Positions 26,669-35,448 are shown, counted from the stretch's first letter. The stretch: DNA of 64,000 nucleotides from Stappia taiwanensis (GCF_014635285.1 NZ_BMCR01000004.1:1-64000), one strand, 5' to 3'. The notes: generated by a model not told the origin, from the letters alone. Program-made: numbers and translations.

Positions 26669-27490
26669 ATGACCGTCATCGCCCAGATCAGCGATTTGCA
26701 CATCCGGCCTCGGGGGCTGGCCTGCTACCGGGTCAGCGAGACCAACATGCTGGCCGAGCGGGCGATGTCCGCGCTCAACCGGCTCGATCCGCAGCCGGAT
26801 GCGATTATCGTCACCGGCGATCTGGCGGACATGCCCGATGCGCGCGAATACGCCGGAGTGCAGCGCCTGCTCGCCAGTCTCAAGGCGCCGGTCTACGTGC
26901 TTCCGGGCAACCATGATTCCACCGCGATGATGCGCGAGCGGCTCACCGGCGTCGGCCCCATCGGCGAGGGCACGGCGGACAAGATGCACTATGCGGTGAC
27001 GGTCGGCGACGTGCGGCTGATCGCCCTCGACAGTTCCGTGCCGGGTGCCGCCCATGGCGAGTTGGGGCCCGATCAGCTTGACTGGCTCGACCGGACCCTT
27101 GGCGCGGACACCACCCCGACCCTGGTCGCGGTGCATCATCCGCCCAAGAGCCTGGGCATCGAGCACATGGACCAAATCGGCCTGCAAGACGGCGAGGCGT
27201 TCGCCGAGGTTGTCGCCCGCCACCCGCATGTGGCGCGGATCCTGTGCGGCCATGTGCACCGGACGATCATTGCCGAGGTCGGCGGCCGGGTGATGACGCT
27301 GGCGCCGAGCACCGGCCATCAGGTCGCGCTCGCATTCGGCGACGACGCGCCGGCCCATTTCATCATGGAACCGCCGGGCTATTTCCTGCACCGTTTCACG
27401 GAGCAGTCGGGCGTCATCAGCCATCTGGCCTTTGTCGAGCCCTTCCCCGGCCCCTATCCGTTCTTCGCCGACGAAGGCGTCGACTGGTAG
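26669..27490 (+). CDS. Class III cyclic-nucleotide phosphodiesterase-like metallophosphoesterase
   Basis: A 273-residue calcineurin-like phosphoesterase with all dinuclear-metal motifs in order: ISDLH (7-11), TGDLAD, LPGNHD, VHHPP and GHVHR. This pattern matches CpdA/GpdQ-type class III phosphodiesterases that hydrolyse cyclic nucleotides or glycerophosphodiesters. GGAG precedes the ATG at 26669. It is transcribed away from the lipid-remodelling operon. Which phosphodiester it uses cannot be decided from sequence; GpdQ-like activity on lipid head groups would fit the neighbourhood. Confidence 0.85.
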   Translation: MTVIAQISDLHIRPRGLACYRVSETNMLAERAMSALNRLDPQPDAIIVTGDLADMPDAREYAGVQRLLASLKAPVYVLPGNHDSTAMMRERLTGVGPIGEGTADKMHYAVTVGDVRLIALDSSVPGAAHGELGPDQLDWLDRTLGADTTPTLVAVHHPPKSLGIEHMDQIGLQDGEAFAEVVARHPHVARILCGHVHRTIIAEVGGRVMTLAPSTGHQVALAFGDDAPAHFIMEPPGYFLHRFTEQSGVISHLAFVEPFPGPYPFFADEGVDW

Positions 27491-27921
27491 GCGGCACCCG
27501 CCCGCGCGCCGCCCCGTTCAAAGGACCGCGGCGCGCGGTGCTTACGGCGTGAATTTCTGCGGAATTCTCGCCTTTGGGTGGCGTTGAAAAAATACCGCAC
27601 GCAATCGAAATCACTCTTCATCACAAAAAAGTGAGAGCGTTCGGCGCATGTTTTTGCCGCAGCCTCGCCACATTTTCGCCACCATCAAAACACCCAAGCG
27701 ATCAAGACGTTACCCCTCAAAAACACCCCCACATGAAGAATTCACCAACATTTTATTCCGATTTTTGTGATTCAAATTACGGTTCCGTCAGGATGTTTGA
27801 GGGAGCATAATCGACGAAACTTCTAGAATGACGGCATCAACGTCACCAGATATTAATTGTTTCGACATTCTGGCGATTACTGGCCAAAGAGCTGGAATCG
27901 CAATGCCTTGGGAGGCGACGA
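27491..27921. other. AT-richer intergenic region upstream of the exported unknown
   Basis: This 431-bp gap is AT-richer than its surroundings from about 27590. It has short open frames (for example 26 codons from 27733) without family features or good ribosome sites. It probably holds the promoter and leader of the gene at 27922. I see no convincing terminator or RNA gene. Confidence 0.5.
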
Positions 27922-28593
27922 ATGTTTGGTATTGCATCACGTGCAGTTGGCACGGCCCTGGCTGTTGGCTTGACCGCGTTGGTCTTCGCCAGCACCGGCA
28001 TTGCGGCCGAAGTGACCAAGGAAGCGAGAGCGAGCAAGGGCGATCGCGAGACCTTCGTTTTGCCGGAGGATCGCCTGTCCGTAACCCTTGGCACCCCATC
28101 GGGATTTGGCGCCGGGTCCGATACCGGCGACGCCGGCGACTACGCCATCTGGGTCGGCGAAGTGGAGATCAATGGCCGCAAGACGGTCTGGGTCGAGTTG
28201 ATCGACGATCATGGCGAAGTCATCTACGACAGCGAAGTCGCGCATAACGAGACCCATCTTTTGCCGGACGGTCGCGCGGTTGTCGTGCGCGCCCTGACGG
28301 ATCCGGACAACGAGACGGTTCACGTCGCCAAGACGGACCAGTCGCGGGTCGCTCCGGACGCGCGTCTCGTGGTCACCCGCCGGGTGGTGGACGATCCGTC
28401 CCTGAAGACCGCCATCGAGTTCATCGAACAGACCCCGCGTGAAGACGTTCAGCCGCAGCGCGAGCCGACGGCGATGATGAAGATCGCAGCCTTCGGCGAG
28501 ATGGTCTGGGAGCGGATCGTTGCCAGCCTTAGCGCTGCCCGCGACAGCGTGATGGTCGCCTGGGCCTGGATTACCCAGCCGTTCCGGGCCTGA
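27922..28593 (+). CDS. Exported protein of unknown function
   Basis: A 223-residue protein with a signal peptide (VGTALAVGLTALVFASTGIAA, about 9-29) and no cysteine. The mature part has an acidic beta-rich middle (KTVWVELIDDHGEVIYDSEV) and an amphipathic C-terminal helix ending WAWITQPFRA. I do not recognise the family. GGGAGG precedes the ATG. It is monocistronic, followed after 35 bp by an intrinsic terminator. It is likely periplasmic or envelope-associated. Confidence 0.7.
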   Translation: MFGIASRAVGTALAVGLTALVFASTGIAAEVTKEARASKGDRETFVLPEDRLSVTLGTPSGFGAGSDTGDAGDYAIWVGEVEINGRKTVWVELIDDHGEVIYDSEVAHNETHLLPDGRAVVVRALTDPDNETVHVAKTDQSRVAPDARLVVTRRVVDDPSLKTAIEFIEQTPREDVQPQREPTAMMKIAAFGEMVWERIVASLSAARDSVMVAWAWITQPFRA

Positions 28594-28628
28594 CCACCGC
28601 CCTCGTCTTTTCGAGCCTCCTCCTTCGT

Positions 28629-28661
28629 GCTGCGGACCCAGCCGGCCCGCAGCCTTTTTTT
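28629..28661 (+). terminator. Intrinsic terminator after the exported unknown
   Basis: GCTGCGG (28629-28635) pairs with CCGCAGC (28647-28653), followed by a 7-T run at 28655-28661. It ends the transcript of the gene at 27922 and isolates the downstream photolyase unit. Confidence 0.85.
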
Positions 28662-28818
28662 GCGGTCCCGTGCGCCTGCCCGCGGTCGTCCGCGTCTTGC
28701 CCGGTCCTGCGTCAATTGCCGGCTCCTCCTTCATCATCTCGCAAGCCGCCTTGCTGAGCCTTCCCGCATCCTGCACCTTCGTGGCTGGCCTTTTGTCGGC
28801 GCATGATGCTGTGGGCGA

Positions 28819-28847
28819 TGATCCAGCCGCTCGATCCGCGCGTAGAC
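28819..28847 (+). promoter_or_regulatory. Candidate ECF sigma (RpoE-type) promoter for the photolyase operon
   Basis: TGATCC at 28819-28824, an 18-nt spacer, then TAGAC at 28843-28847, about 38 bp before the phrB start. TGATCC with a TAAGA-like -10 is the pattern I recall for Rhodobacter RpoE-ChrR promoters. The -10 is imperfect. A similar element precedes the ChrR-like gene (35448-35419, minus strand). Confidence 0.45.
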
Positions 28848-28884
28848 GATCAAGACCGCAACAGCCAATCATTTGAGGACGATG

Positions 28885-30330
28885 ATGGACAACGCCACCA
28901 CCGCCCCTGCCCTGCTCTGGTTCCGCAACGACCTGCGCCTTGACGACAACCCCGCCCTCACGGCGGCGGTGGAGAGCGGACGGCCGATCCTGGCCGTTCA
29001 TGTCGAGGACAGCGGCACGGATGGGCGGCGCATGCCCGGCGGCGCGTCGCGCTGGTGGCTGCATCATTCACTCGCGTCCCTGAAAGAGTCCCTCGCGGAG
29101 CTTGGCATACCGCTCGTGCTGCGCCGGGGGCCAGAGGCCGATGTGCTGCGCGATCTGGCGAAGGAATTCGGTGCGGGCGCGATCTTCTGGAACCGCCGCT
29201 ACGATGCGCCGGGCATTGCCGCCGACAGCGATCTGAAGGCCAGCCTTCGTGCCCGGGATATCGCCTGCGAGAGCTTCAACGGCGCGCTCCTGATCGAACC
29301 CTGGCGGGTGCGCAGCGGCAGCGGCGGACCGTTCAAGGTCTTCACGCCGTTCTGGCGCGCCGCGCAAGCAGCCGGCGCGCCGCCGCACCCTCTCAACGCC
29401 CCGACCAAAGCCATCGGCCACCCGGCCCCGCCGGCCTCCGACCGGCTGGAGGATTGGGACCTGCTGCCGACCCGCCCGGACTGGTCGGGGGGCTTGCGCG
29501 ACACCTGGCAGCCGGGCGAAGCCTCCGCACGCCAGGCGCTTTCCCGCTTCATCGGCGAACGGCTTGCCGGCTATGCCGACAATCGCGATCAGCCGGGCCG
29601 CAACGGCACCTCGATGCTGTCGCCGCATCTGCGCTTTGGCGAGATTTCGCCGCGCCGCATCTGGCATGAGGTGTGCGCCGCCGGCATCGAGGGCGAGGCG
29701 CTGACGAAGTTCCAGGCGGAACTGGGCTGGCGCGAGTTCTCCTATCACCTGCTGTTTCATTTCCCCGATCTGGCGACGCGCAACTTTCAGCGGCGCTTCG
29801 ACGCCTTCCCCTGGCGGGAAGACCCGGCCGGGCTCAAGGCGTGGCAGCGCGGGCGCACCGGCTACCCGCTGGTGGATGCCGGCATGCGCCAGCTCTGGCA
29901 GACCGGTACCTTGCACAACCGGGTGCGGATGGTCGCCGCCTCGTTTCTGGTCAAGCACCTGCTGCTCGACTGGCGTCTGGGTGAAGCCTGGTTCTGGGAC
30001 ACGCTGGTCGATGCCGACCCGGCCAGCAACACAGCGAGCTGGCAATGGGTCGCCGGCTCGGGCGCCGATGCCGCGCCCTATTTCCGCATCTTCAATCCCA
30101 CGGCCCAGGGCGAGCGCTTCGATGGCGATGGCGCCTACACCCGGCAGTGGCTTCCGGAACTTGCCAAGCTGCCGGACCGCTACCTGTTCCGCCCCCACGA
30201 GGCACCGTCCGAAGTGCTCGCCGAGGCCGGGATTCGGCTGGGCGACACCTACCCCCTTCCCATTGTCGAGCATGCCAAGGCGCGCCAGCGGGCACTCGAT
30301 GCATTCGAGACCCTCAAGAGCGCTGCCTAA
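28885..30330 (+). CDS. phrB: Deoxyribodipyrimidine photolyase
   Basis: A 481-residue class I CPD photolyase. The N-terminal antenna domain begins LLWFRNDLRLDDNPAL. The FAD-binding helical domain holds GRNGTSMLSPHLRFGEIS, WREFSYHLLFHFPDL and the long conserved block around LHNRVRMVAASFLVKHLL, DADPASNTASWQWVAGSG and FRIFNP. It repairs cyclobutane dimers using light. The second of two adjacent ATG codons (28885) has AGGA at the better spacing. It is followed after 38 bp by the FAD oxidoreductase gene, so it probably leads an operon of photo-oxidative protection. Confidence 0.94.
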   Translation: MDNATTAPALLWFRNDLRLDDNPALTAAVESGRPILAVHVEDSGTDGRRMPGGASRWWLHHSLASLKESLAELGIPLVLRRGPEADVLRDLAKEFGAGAIFWNRRYDAPGIAADSDLKASLRARDIACESFNGALLIEPWRVRSGSGGPFKVFTPFWRAAQAAGAPPHPLNAPTKAIGHPAPPASDRLEDWDLLPTRPDWSGGLRDTWQPGEASARQALSRFIGERLAGYADNRDQPGRNGTSMLSPHLRFGEISPRRIWHEVCAAGIEGEALTKFQAELGWREFSYHLLFHFPDLATRNFQRRFDAFPWREDPAGLKAWQRGRTGYPLVDAGMRQLWQTGTLHNRVRMVAASFLVKHLLLDWRLGEAWFWDTLVDADPASNTASWQWVAGSGADAAPYFRIFNPTAQGERFDGDGAYTRQWLPELAKLPDRYLFRPHEAPSEVLAEAGIRLGDTYPLPIVEHAKARQRALDAFETLKSAA

Positions 30331-30368
30331 CCGCAGAAGAAAGAACGAAGGACAGGACAGGACACGAC

Positions 30369-31673
30369 ATGCGCATCGCCGTCATCGGATCGGGAATTGC
30401 CGGCAACAGCGCCGCCTGGGCGCTGAGCGGACGCCATGAGGTGGTGCTTTACGAAAAGCGCGCCCGGGCGGGAGGTCACAGCGCCACGGTCGATATCGAC
30501 CATGGCGGCACTCCGCTTTCGGTGGACACCGGGTTCATTGTCTACAACGAGTTGAACTATCCGAACCTGACGGCGCTGTTCGACCATCTCGGCGTGCGCA
30601 CCCAGGCCAGCAACATGAGCTTTTCCTTTTCCCTCGACCGGGGCGTGCTGGAGTGGTCGGGCGTCAGTCTCGACACGATCTTCGGCCAGCGGCGCAACGT
30701 GGCCTCGCCCCGCTTTTTGTGGATGCTGCGCGAGATCCTGCGCTTCAACAAGCAGGCGGTCGCCGATCGCGGGGCCGGCGGTCTCGGCAATCTCACCTTG
30801 CGCGACTATCTCGACCGTCGCGGCTTCTCGCGCAGCTTCGCCAGCGACTATCTGCTGCCGATGGGCTCGGCGATCTGGTCGAGCCCGCCTGCCGACATCC
30901 TGTCCTTTCCGGCGGAGAATTTCGTCGCCTTCTTCGAGAACCACCGGCTGGTGAACACCGACCGGCCCGTCTGGCGCACTGTCTCCGGCGGCAGCCGCGC
31001 TTACGTGGAGCGGCTGATCTCACCGCTGAAGGATCGCATGCGCCTTGCCACCCCGGTTCGGCAGATCCGCAGGTCCGGCGGCAAGGTGCATGTCACCGAC
31101 GAGCGCGGCCATGAGGATGTCTTCGATCATGTGATCCTCGCCGCCCATACCGACCAGAGCCTTGCCATGCTGGCCGATGCCAGCCCGGCGGAGCGCGAGA
31201 TCCTCGGCGCGATCCGCTACCGGCCCAACCGGGTGTATCTGCACCGCGACCCGGAGCTGATGCCCAGGCGCCGCAAGGTCTGGGCCTCATGGAACTATCT
31301 CGCCTCCAGCGATCCGGGCGCCGCCTACCGCGATGCCTCGGTGAGCTACTGGATGAACCGGCTGCAGAACCTGCCGCAGGACAAGCCGGTGTTCGTCACG
31401 CTCAACCCGCTGGAGCGCCCCCGCGAAGCGCTCACCTTCGGCAGCTACACCTTCGATCATCCGCAGTTCGACAAGGAGGCCATCGCAGCGCAAGGCGCGC
31501 TTGATCGCATCCAGGGTGCCCGCAACACCTGGTTCTGCGGTGCCTGGTGCGGCCTCGGTTTCCATGAGGACGGGCTGAAGGCCGGCCTGTCGGTGGCCGA
31601 TGCGCTCGGCGGCGAGATCCCCTGGCGGATCACCGAGGAGGGCATCGCCCGCACGGCAGAGGCGGCGGAATGA
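30369..31673 (+). CDS. FAD-dependent amine-oxidase-family protein, UfaD-like candidate
   Basis: A 434-residue flavoprotein with the N-terminal FAD motif RIAVIGSGIAGNSAAWALS, YEKRARAGGHSATV and a C-terminal FCGAWCGLGFHEDGLKAGLS FAD-contact segment. It is of the type usually found beside DUF1365 and CFA-like genes. In Rhodobacter sphaeroides such genes belong to the singlet-oxygen regulon, and UfaD desaturates methylated fatty acyl chains on the way to furan fatty acids. That function is inferred from neighbourhood. It overlaps the next gene by 4 nt (ATGA). Confidence 0.82.
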   Translation: MRIAVIGSGIAGNSAAWALSGRHEVVLYEKRARAGGHSATVDIDHGGTPLSVDTGFIVYNELNYPNLTALFDHLGVRTQASNMSFSFSLDRGVLEWSGVSLDTIFGQRRNVASPRFLWMLREILRFNKQAVADRGAGGLGNLTLRDYLDRRGFSRSFASDYLLPMGSAIWSSPPADILSFPAENFVAFFENHRLVNTDRPVWRTVSGGSRAYVERLISPLKDRMRLATPVRQIRRSGGKVHVTDERGHEDVFDHVILAAHTDQSLAMLADASPAEREILGAIRYRPNRVYLHRDPELMPRRRKVWASWNYLASSDPGAAYRDASVSYWMNRLQNLPQDKPVFVTLNPLERPREALTFGSYTFDHPQFDKEAIAAQGALDRIQGARNTWFCGAWCGLGFHEDGLKAGLSVADALGGEIPWRITEEGIARTAEAAE

Positions 31674-32524
31674 CCCGCACCCGAACGCGCGACAGGCCCG
31701 CCACCACCCGCGCGGCCAATGGGCCGCCGCCGATGGCTGCCGCAACGCTCTATCCCGGACAGGTGTTCCATGCCCGGCTGGGGGCGGTGCCGCACCGGTT
31801 CGCCTACCGGGTGTTCACTCTGCTGATCGACCTCGACCGGCTCGACGAAGCGGACCGGCTGTCGCAGCTTTTTTCCGTTGGCCGCAGCAATCTGATGAGT
31901 TTTCACGCCCGGGACCATGGCCCCCGCGATGGATCGCCGCTGCGGCCCCATGTGGACCGACTGCTGGCCGCCCATGGGCTGACGGAGCGAGCGGAGCGAG
32001 TGCTGCTTCTGTGTTATCCGCGCATTGCCGGCTATGTCTTCAACCCGCTATCGGTCTATTTCGCCTATGACCGGGACGGTGCACTTGCCGCGCTGATCTA
32101 CGAGGTGCGCAACACCTTCGGCGAGATGCACAGCTATGTGGAGCCTGTGCGGGCCGGGCAGACGGGCCCGGAAGGGGTCCGCCAGCAGCGACGCAAGACT
32201 TTCTACGTCTCGCCCTTCCTCGACATGAAACACCGTTACAACTTTCACGTGCTCCCGCCGGGCACGGCCGTGCGGCTGCGCATTTTGCAAAGCGATGCGC
32301 ATGGTCCGGCACTGGCGGCGGCCTTTTCCGGGGCCCGACAAGAGCTTTGCAGCCGTACCATCCTGTCACTTTGCTTGAAAATTCCGCTGATGACACTCAA
32401 AGTAACAGGCGGCATCCATTGGGAAGCCATGAAGCTCTGGTTGAAAGGCGCGCCGTTTCATTCGCCGGCGAAACGCCCGCGAGCCGACGTGCATCGCCAT
32501 GTGTCATCTCCTGAGGGTCGCTAG
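31670..32524 (+). CDS. DUF1365 family protein
   Basis: A 284-residue member of DUF1365. Recognisable segments are YPGQVFHARLGAVPHRFAYR, PRIAGYVFNPLSVYFAYD, YEVRNTFGEMHSYV and KTFYVSPFLDMKHRYNFHV. The function is unknown, but these proteins are nearly always encoded between an FAD amine-oxidase-like gene and a CFA-type methyltransferase, as here. The start overlaps the previous stop codon. A role in modifying membrane acyl chains is likely from context alone. Confidence 0.9.
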   Translation: MTRTRTRDRPATTRAANGPPPMAAATLYPGQVFHARLGAVPHRFAYRVFTLLIDLDRLDEADRLSQLFSVGRSNLMSFHARDHGPRDGSPLRPHVDRLLAAHGLTERAERVLLLCYPRIAGYVFNPLSVYFAYDRDGALAALIYEVRNTFGEMHSYVEPVRAGQTGPEGVRQQRRKTFYVSPFLDMKHRYNFHVLPPGTAVRLRILQSDAHGPALAAAFSGARQELCSRTILSLCLKIPLMTLKVTGGIHWEAMKLWLKGAPFHSPAKRPRADVHRHVSSPEGR

Positions 32525-32556
32525 GCCGGCCCCGGCGGTCTGACGAGGTGTGCTCC

Positions 32557-33786
32557 ATGTCGTCTGCAATGCTCCTCACTCCCGACAATGCCCGGCAGGC
32601 CCTCGCCGGCCTGCCCCGGCTGGGCAAGCTCAGCCTGCGGGTTGCCATGGGCCTGCGTCACGGCTCGCTCGACATCACGACGCCGGAGGGCCGGCGCTAT
32701 CTGGTGCGCGGCGCCGAGCCGGGCCCGGCGGCGGATGTCACCATTCATTCCTGGCGGTTTGCCCGGCGCCTGATCAGCGGTGCCGATGTCGGCGTCGGCG
32801 AAGCCTATATGGCCGGCGAGTGGACCAGCACCGACGTCACCACCTTCCTGGAGCTGTTCTGCATCAACCGGGATGCGACCGCCGATCTTCTGCGCGGCAC
32901 CCGGGTCTATCGGATGATGATCCGCCTGCGGCACTGGCTCAACCGCAACACCCGTTCCGGCTCGCGGCGCAACATCTCCTCCCACTACGATCTGGGCAAT
33001 GATTTCTACCGGGAATGGCTCGACCCCTCGATGACCTATTCCTCCGCCCTGTTCGAGGGCGGCATCAACGATCTGGAACAGGCGCAGCGGCGCAAATACC
33101 ATTCGCTGGTGGCTGAAACGGACATTCGCCCCAATCATCATGTGCTGGAAATCGGCTGTGGCTGGGGCGGGTTCGCCGAATATGTCGCCCGCGAGGTCGG
33201 CGCACGGGTGACCGCGCTGACCATCTCGCGCGAACAATACGACTTTGCCTGCCAGCGGATGCAGGACAACGGCCTGGCGGAAAAGGTCGAGATCAAGCTC
33301 CAGGACTATCGCGACGAGACAAGGCAATACGACCGGATCGCGTCCATCGAGATGTTCGAGGCGGTCGGCGAAAGCTACTGGCAGACCTATTTCCGGCAAT
33401 TGTCCACCTGCCTGAAGGCGGGTGGCCGAGCCGGTCTGCAGATCATCACCATTCAGGACCGGTTCTTCGAGGACTACCGCAAGACGCCGGACTTCATCCA
33501 GCGGCACGTCTTTCCCGGCGGCATGCTGCCGCCCCCCGGAGCGCTGGCGGCGCTGGGCAACCACACCGGTCTGGAACTGGCGGCGCAGAAGATCTTCGGC
33601 CATGACTATGCCCGCACGCTGGAGGTCTGGCGCCAGCGTTTCCGCGATGCCTGGCCGCGCATCCGCCCGCTCGGCTTCGATGAGCGGTTCAAGCGGCTCT
33701 GGGAGTTCTACTTCCACTATTGCGAAGCGGGCTTTCGCTCCGGAAACATCGACGTCCGACAGATGATCTATGTGAAGGCGCCCTGA
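32557..33786 (+). CDS. Cyclopropane-fatty-acid-synthase-family methyltransferase
   Basis: A 409-residue SAM-dependent methyltransferase of the CFA synthase family. The acyl-binding N-terminal part holds ADVGVGEAYMAGEWTSTD, followed by SHYDLGNDFYREWLDPSMTY. The SAM-binding loop is VLEIGCGWGGFAEYVA, then TALTISREQYDFA and DRIASIEMFEAVGESYW, and the C terminus is FYFHYCEAGF. It should act on phospholipid double bonds, either making cyclopropanes or, if UfaM-like, inserting a methyl branch. A GTG nine bases upstream is an alternative start. It is the last gene of the phrB operon and converges with the SDR gene. Confidence 0.9.
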   Translation: MSSAMLLTPDNARQALAGLPRLGKLSLRVAMGLRHGSLDITTPEGRRYLVRGAEPGPAADVTIHSWRFARRLISGADVGVGEAYMAGEWTSTDVTTFLELFCINRDATADLLRGTRVYRMMIRLRHWLNRNTRSGSRRNISSHYDLGNDFYREWLDPSMTYSSALFEGGINDLEQAQRRKYHSLVAETDIRPNHHVLEIGCGWGGFAEYVAREVGARVTALTISREQYDFACQRMQDNGLAEKVEIKLQDYRDETRQYDRIASIEMFEAVGESYWQTYFRQLSTCLKAGGRAGLQIITIQDRFFEDYRKTPDFIQRHVFPGGMLPPPGALAALGNHTGLELAAQKIFGHDYARTLEVWRQRFRDAWPRIRPLGFDERFKRLWEFYFHYCEAGFRSGNIDVRQMIYVKAP

Positions 33787-33793
33787 GGGAACC

Positions 33794-34621
33794 CTAACCG
33801 CTGCGCTCGCCGATCGTCTTGCCGCGCCAGCCGGTGGCGCGGGAGACAAGCGCGAAGTAGAGCCGATAGGGCAAGAGCCGCAGCAGCTTCAGTTGGAAAA
33901 CGAAGCGCCGGGGAAAGGCGATTTCGAAGCTTCGGCCCCGGGTCACCCCGGCCTCAATACGCTCCGCCGCCGCCTCCACCGCCATCAGATGCGGCATTGG
34001 AAACGGGTTCTTGCGGGTTGCCGGGGTGTCGACGAAGCCCGGCGAGATCACCTGGATTGCGATGCCCAGCCGGTCGAGATCGAACTTCAGGGATTCGCCC
34101 AGATTGATCAGCCCGGCCTTGGTCGCGCCATAGGCAGCGGAGGTCGGCAAGCCGCGATAGCCGGCGACCGAGGCGACAAGGGCAATCCGCCCGCGCCGGC
34201 GCGGCCGCATCGCCGCGATGACCGGCACCAGCGTGTTGACCGTGCCGCCGAGATTGACCGCGAAGGAGGTATGGAACGGCTCGACCGAAAGCCTCGTGCC
34301 ATCCACCGGCAGATAGACCCCGGCGTTGAGCACCGCGAGCGCGATCGGCCCGGCCTCGGCCTCGATCCGGCGCACCAGTTCGGCCATGGCCTCCGGCTCG
34401 GTCACATCGCCGGGAAAGGGCAGGATCGCGCCGGCATGATCGGCCGCTTCCAGCGCCAGCCGCTCCAATTCCTCAGCCGACCGGGCGGTCGCGGCGACCT
34501 GCCAGCCGCTGGCGGCCAGCCGCAGGGCCAGCGCCCGGCCGATGCCCGAGCTTGCGCCGGTGACAAAGGCAGTGCCGTCCGTCGGCGACAGGGGCAGATG
34601 CAGCGGGGATTTCTCGGCCAT
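33794..34621 (-). CDS. Short-chain dehydrogenase/reductase
   Basis: A 275-residue classical SDR. The cofactor motif TGASSGIG (21-28), NAG in AVLNAGVYL, the catalytic serine in VASVAGYRG and the YGATK tetrad are all visible. It probably acts on an NAD(P)-linked carbonyl or alcohol; the basic, hydrophobic C terminus (FPRRFVFQLKLLRLLPYRLY) suggests membrane association and a lipid substrate. It lies 55 bp after the ChrR-like gene on the same strand, so the two are probably cotranscribed. An SDR gene also occurs in the Rhodobacter singlet-oxygen gene set. Confidence 0.85.
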   Translation of the reverse strand: MAEKSPLHLPLSPTDGTAFVTGASSGIGRALALRLAASGWQVAATARSAEELERLALEAADHAGAILPFPGDVTEPEAMAELVRRIEAEAGPIALAVLNAGVYLPVDGTRLSVEPFHTSFAVNLGGTVNTLVPVIAAMRPRRRGRIALVASVAGYRGLPTSAAYGATKAGLINLGESLKFDLDRLGIAIQVISPGFVDTPATRKNPFPMPHLMAVEAAAERIEAGVTRGRSFEIAFPRRFVFQLKLLRLLPYRLYFALVSRATGWRGKTIGERSG

Positions 34622-34676
34622 GGTGCTTGCGCGCTCCCGCGTGTTCTGGCGTCAGCGGCAAGGCCTCCGGCCGGGA

Positions 34677-35342
34677 TCAGCCGCGCATGAAGGGGGCGAA
34701 CAGCCGCCCGATCGGCCCGGTCAGACGCAGCGCGCCTTCGGTCACCGCGAAGCAGATGCAATCCTCGTCCTCATCGGCGACCGGGCGGTGATCGACCTCG
34801 TCATCCGCATAGGCGATGTCGCCGCGCACGTAATGTCCGTGCTGATCGCGAAAGCCGCCCTCCAGCACCAGCGTCAACTCGGTGCCGTGGTGGGTGTGGG
34901 TCGGCATCGCCTGGCCGGCGCGGATCCACAGCAGGCTGGCCTTGCAGCCATCGATCTCGCCCATTCGATATTCACGCAAACCGGGGAGAAGGGTTTTCCA
35001 GGGTAACTCGGGGATATCCTTGCCGATGTAATCGTAAAGCGGGGCCGGCAGCCGGGTTTTCGCGGCTGGACGGGGGACGGGCGCCGGTTCCGGTGCCGGT
35101 GCCGGTGCCGGATCGGTGCCCAGCGCGAAGATTGCCGCAAGCCGGGCATCCCGGTCGCTAATCGCCACCGGTTCCAGATCCTCAAGTATCTGACCGCCGG
35201 CGGCCTCCAGATCGCGCACGAAGGCGCGACTGTCGGTCGACAGGTCGAGATGACAGCGCACCAGCACCCGGGCCGGCTCCGCCAGGCTGCCAGCGACATA
35301 TCCCGCCAGCAACGCATCCACCTGTTGCCTGTCCTCTTCCAT
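34677..35342 (-). CDS. ChrR-family cupin protein lacking the zinc anti-sigma cysteines
   Basis: A 221-residue protein with the ChrR layout: an N-terminal helical domain (VDALLAGYVAGSLAEP onward), a Pro/Ala-rich linker (about 77-98), and a C-terminal cupin. The cupin metal residues H149, H151, E155 and H185 are present. In Rhodobacter ChrR the anti-sigma zinc site uses H6, H31, C35 and C38. Here H31 is kept but positions 35 and 38 are serine (HLDLSTDSR), and no equivalent of H6 is seen. I chose the ATG at 35342 because it fits family length and numbering, and because a candidate -10 overlaps the further ATG at 35423. No sigma-factor gene lies nearby. Confidence 0.8.
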   Translation of the reverse strand: MEEDRQQVDALLAGYVAGSLAEPARVLVRCHLDLSTDSRAFVRDLEAAGGQILEDLEPVAISDRDARLAAIFALGTDPAPAPAPEPAPVPRPAAKTRLPAPLYDYIGKDIPELPWKTLLPGLREYRMGEIDGCKASLLWIRAGQAMPTHTHHGTELTLVLEGGFRDQHGHYVRGDIAYADDEVDHRPVADEDEDCICFAVTEGALRLTGPIGRLFAPFMRG

Positions 35343-35418
35343 TGCCGTCACTGCTCTTGTTCCCGCGCTCATTCCAGTTGCCGCATGTCGGTCCAGCCGG
35401 GACCGGAACGGTTTGTCA

Positions 35419-35448
35419 GTCATACGCAGCGACAGTCATACCAGATCA
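35419..35448 (-). promoter_or_regulatory. Candidate ECF sigma promoter for the ChrR-like gene
   Basis: On the minus strand: TGATCT at 35448-35443, an 18-nt spacer, and TATGAC at 35424-35419. It has the same spacing as the candidate before phrB. If real, transcription starts near 35410, which excludes the ATG at 35423 as a start codon and supports one at 35372 or 35342. Confidence 0.4.

Noticed and set aside
27733-27810. A 26-codon open frame upstream of the exported unknown
   Set aside because: It lies in an AT-rich promoter region without a convincing Shine-Dalgarno, and nothing supports translation.
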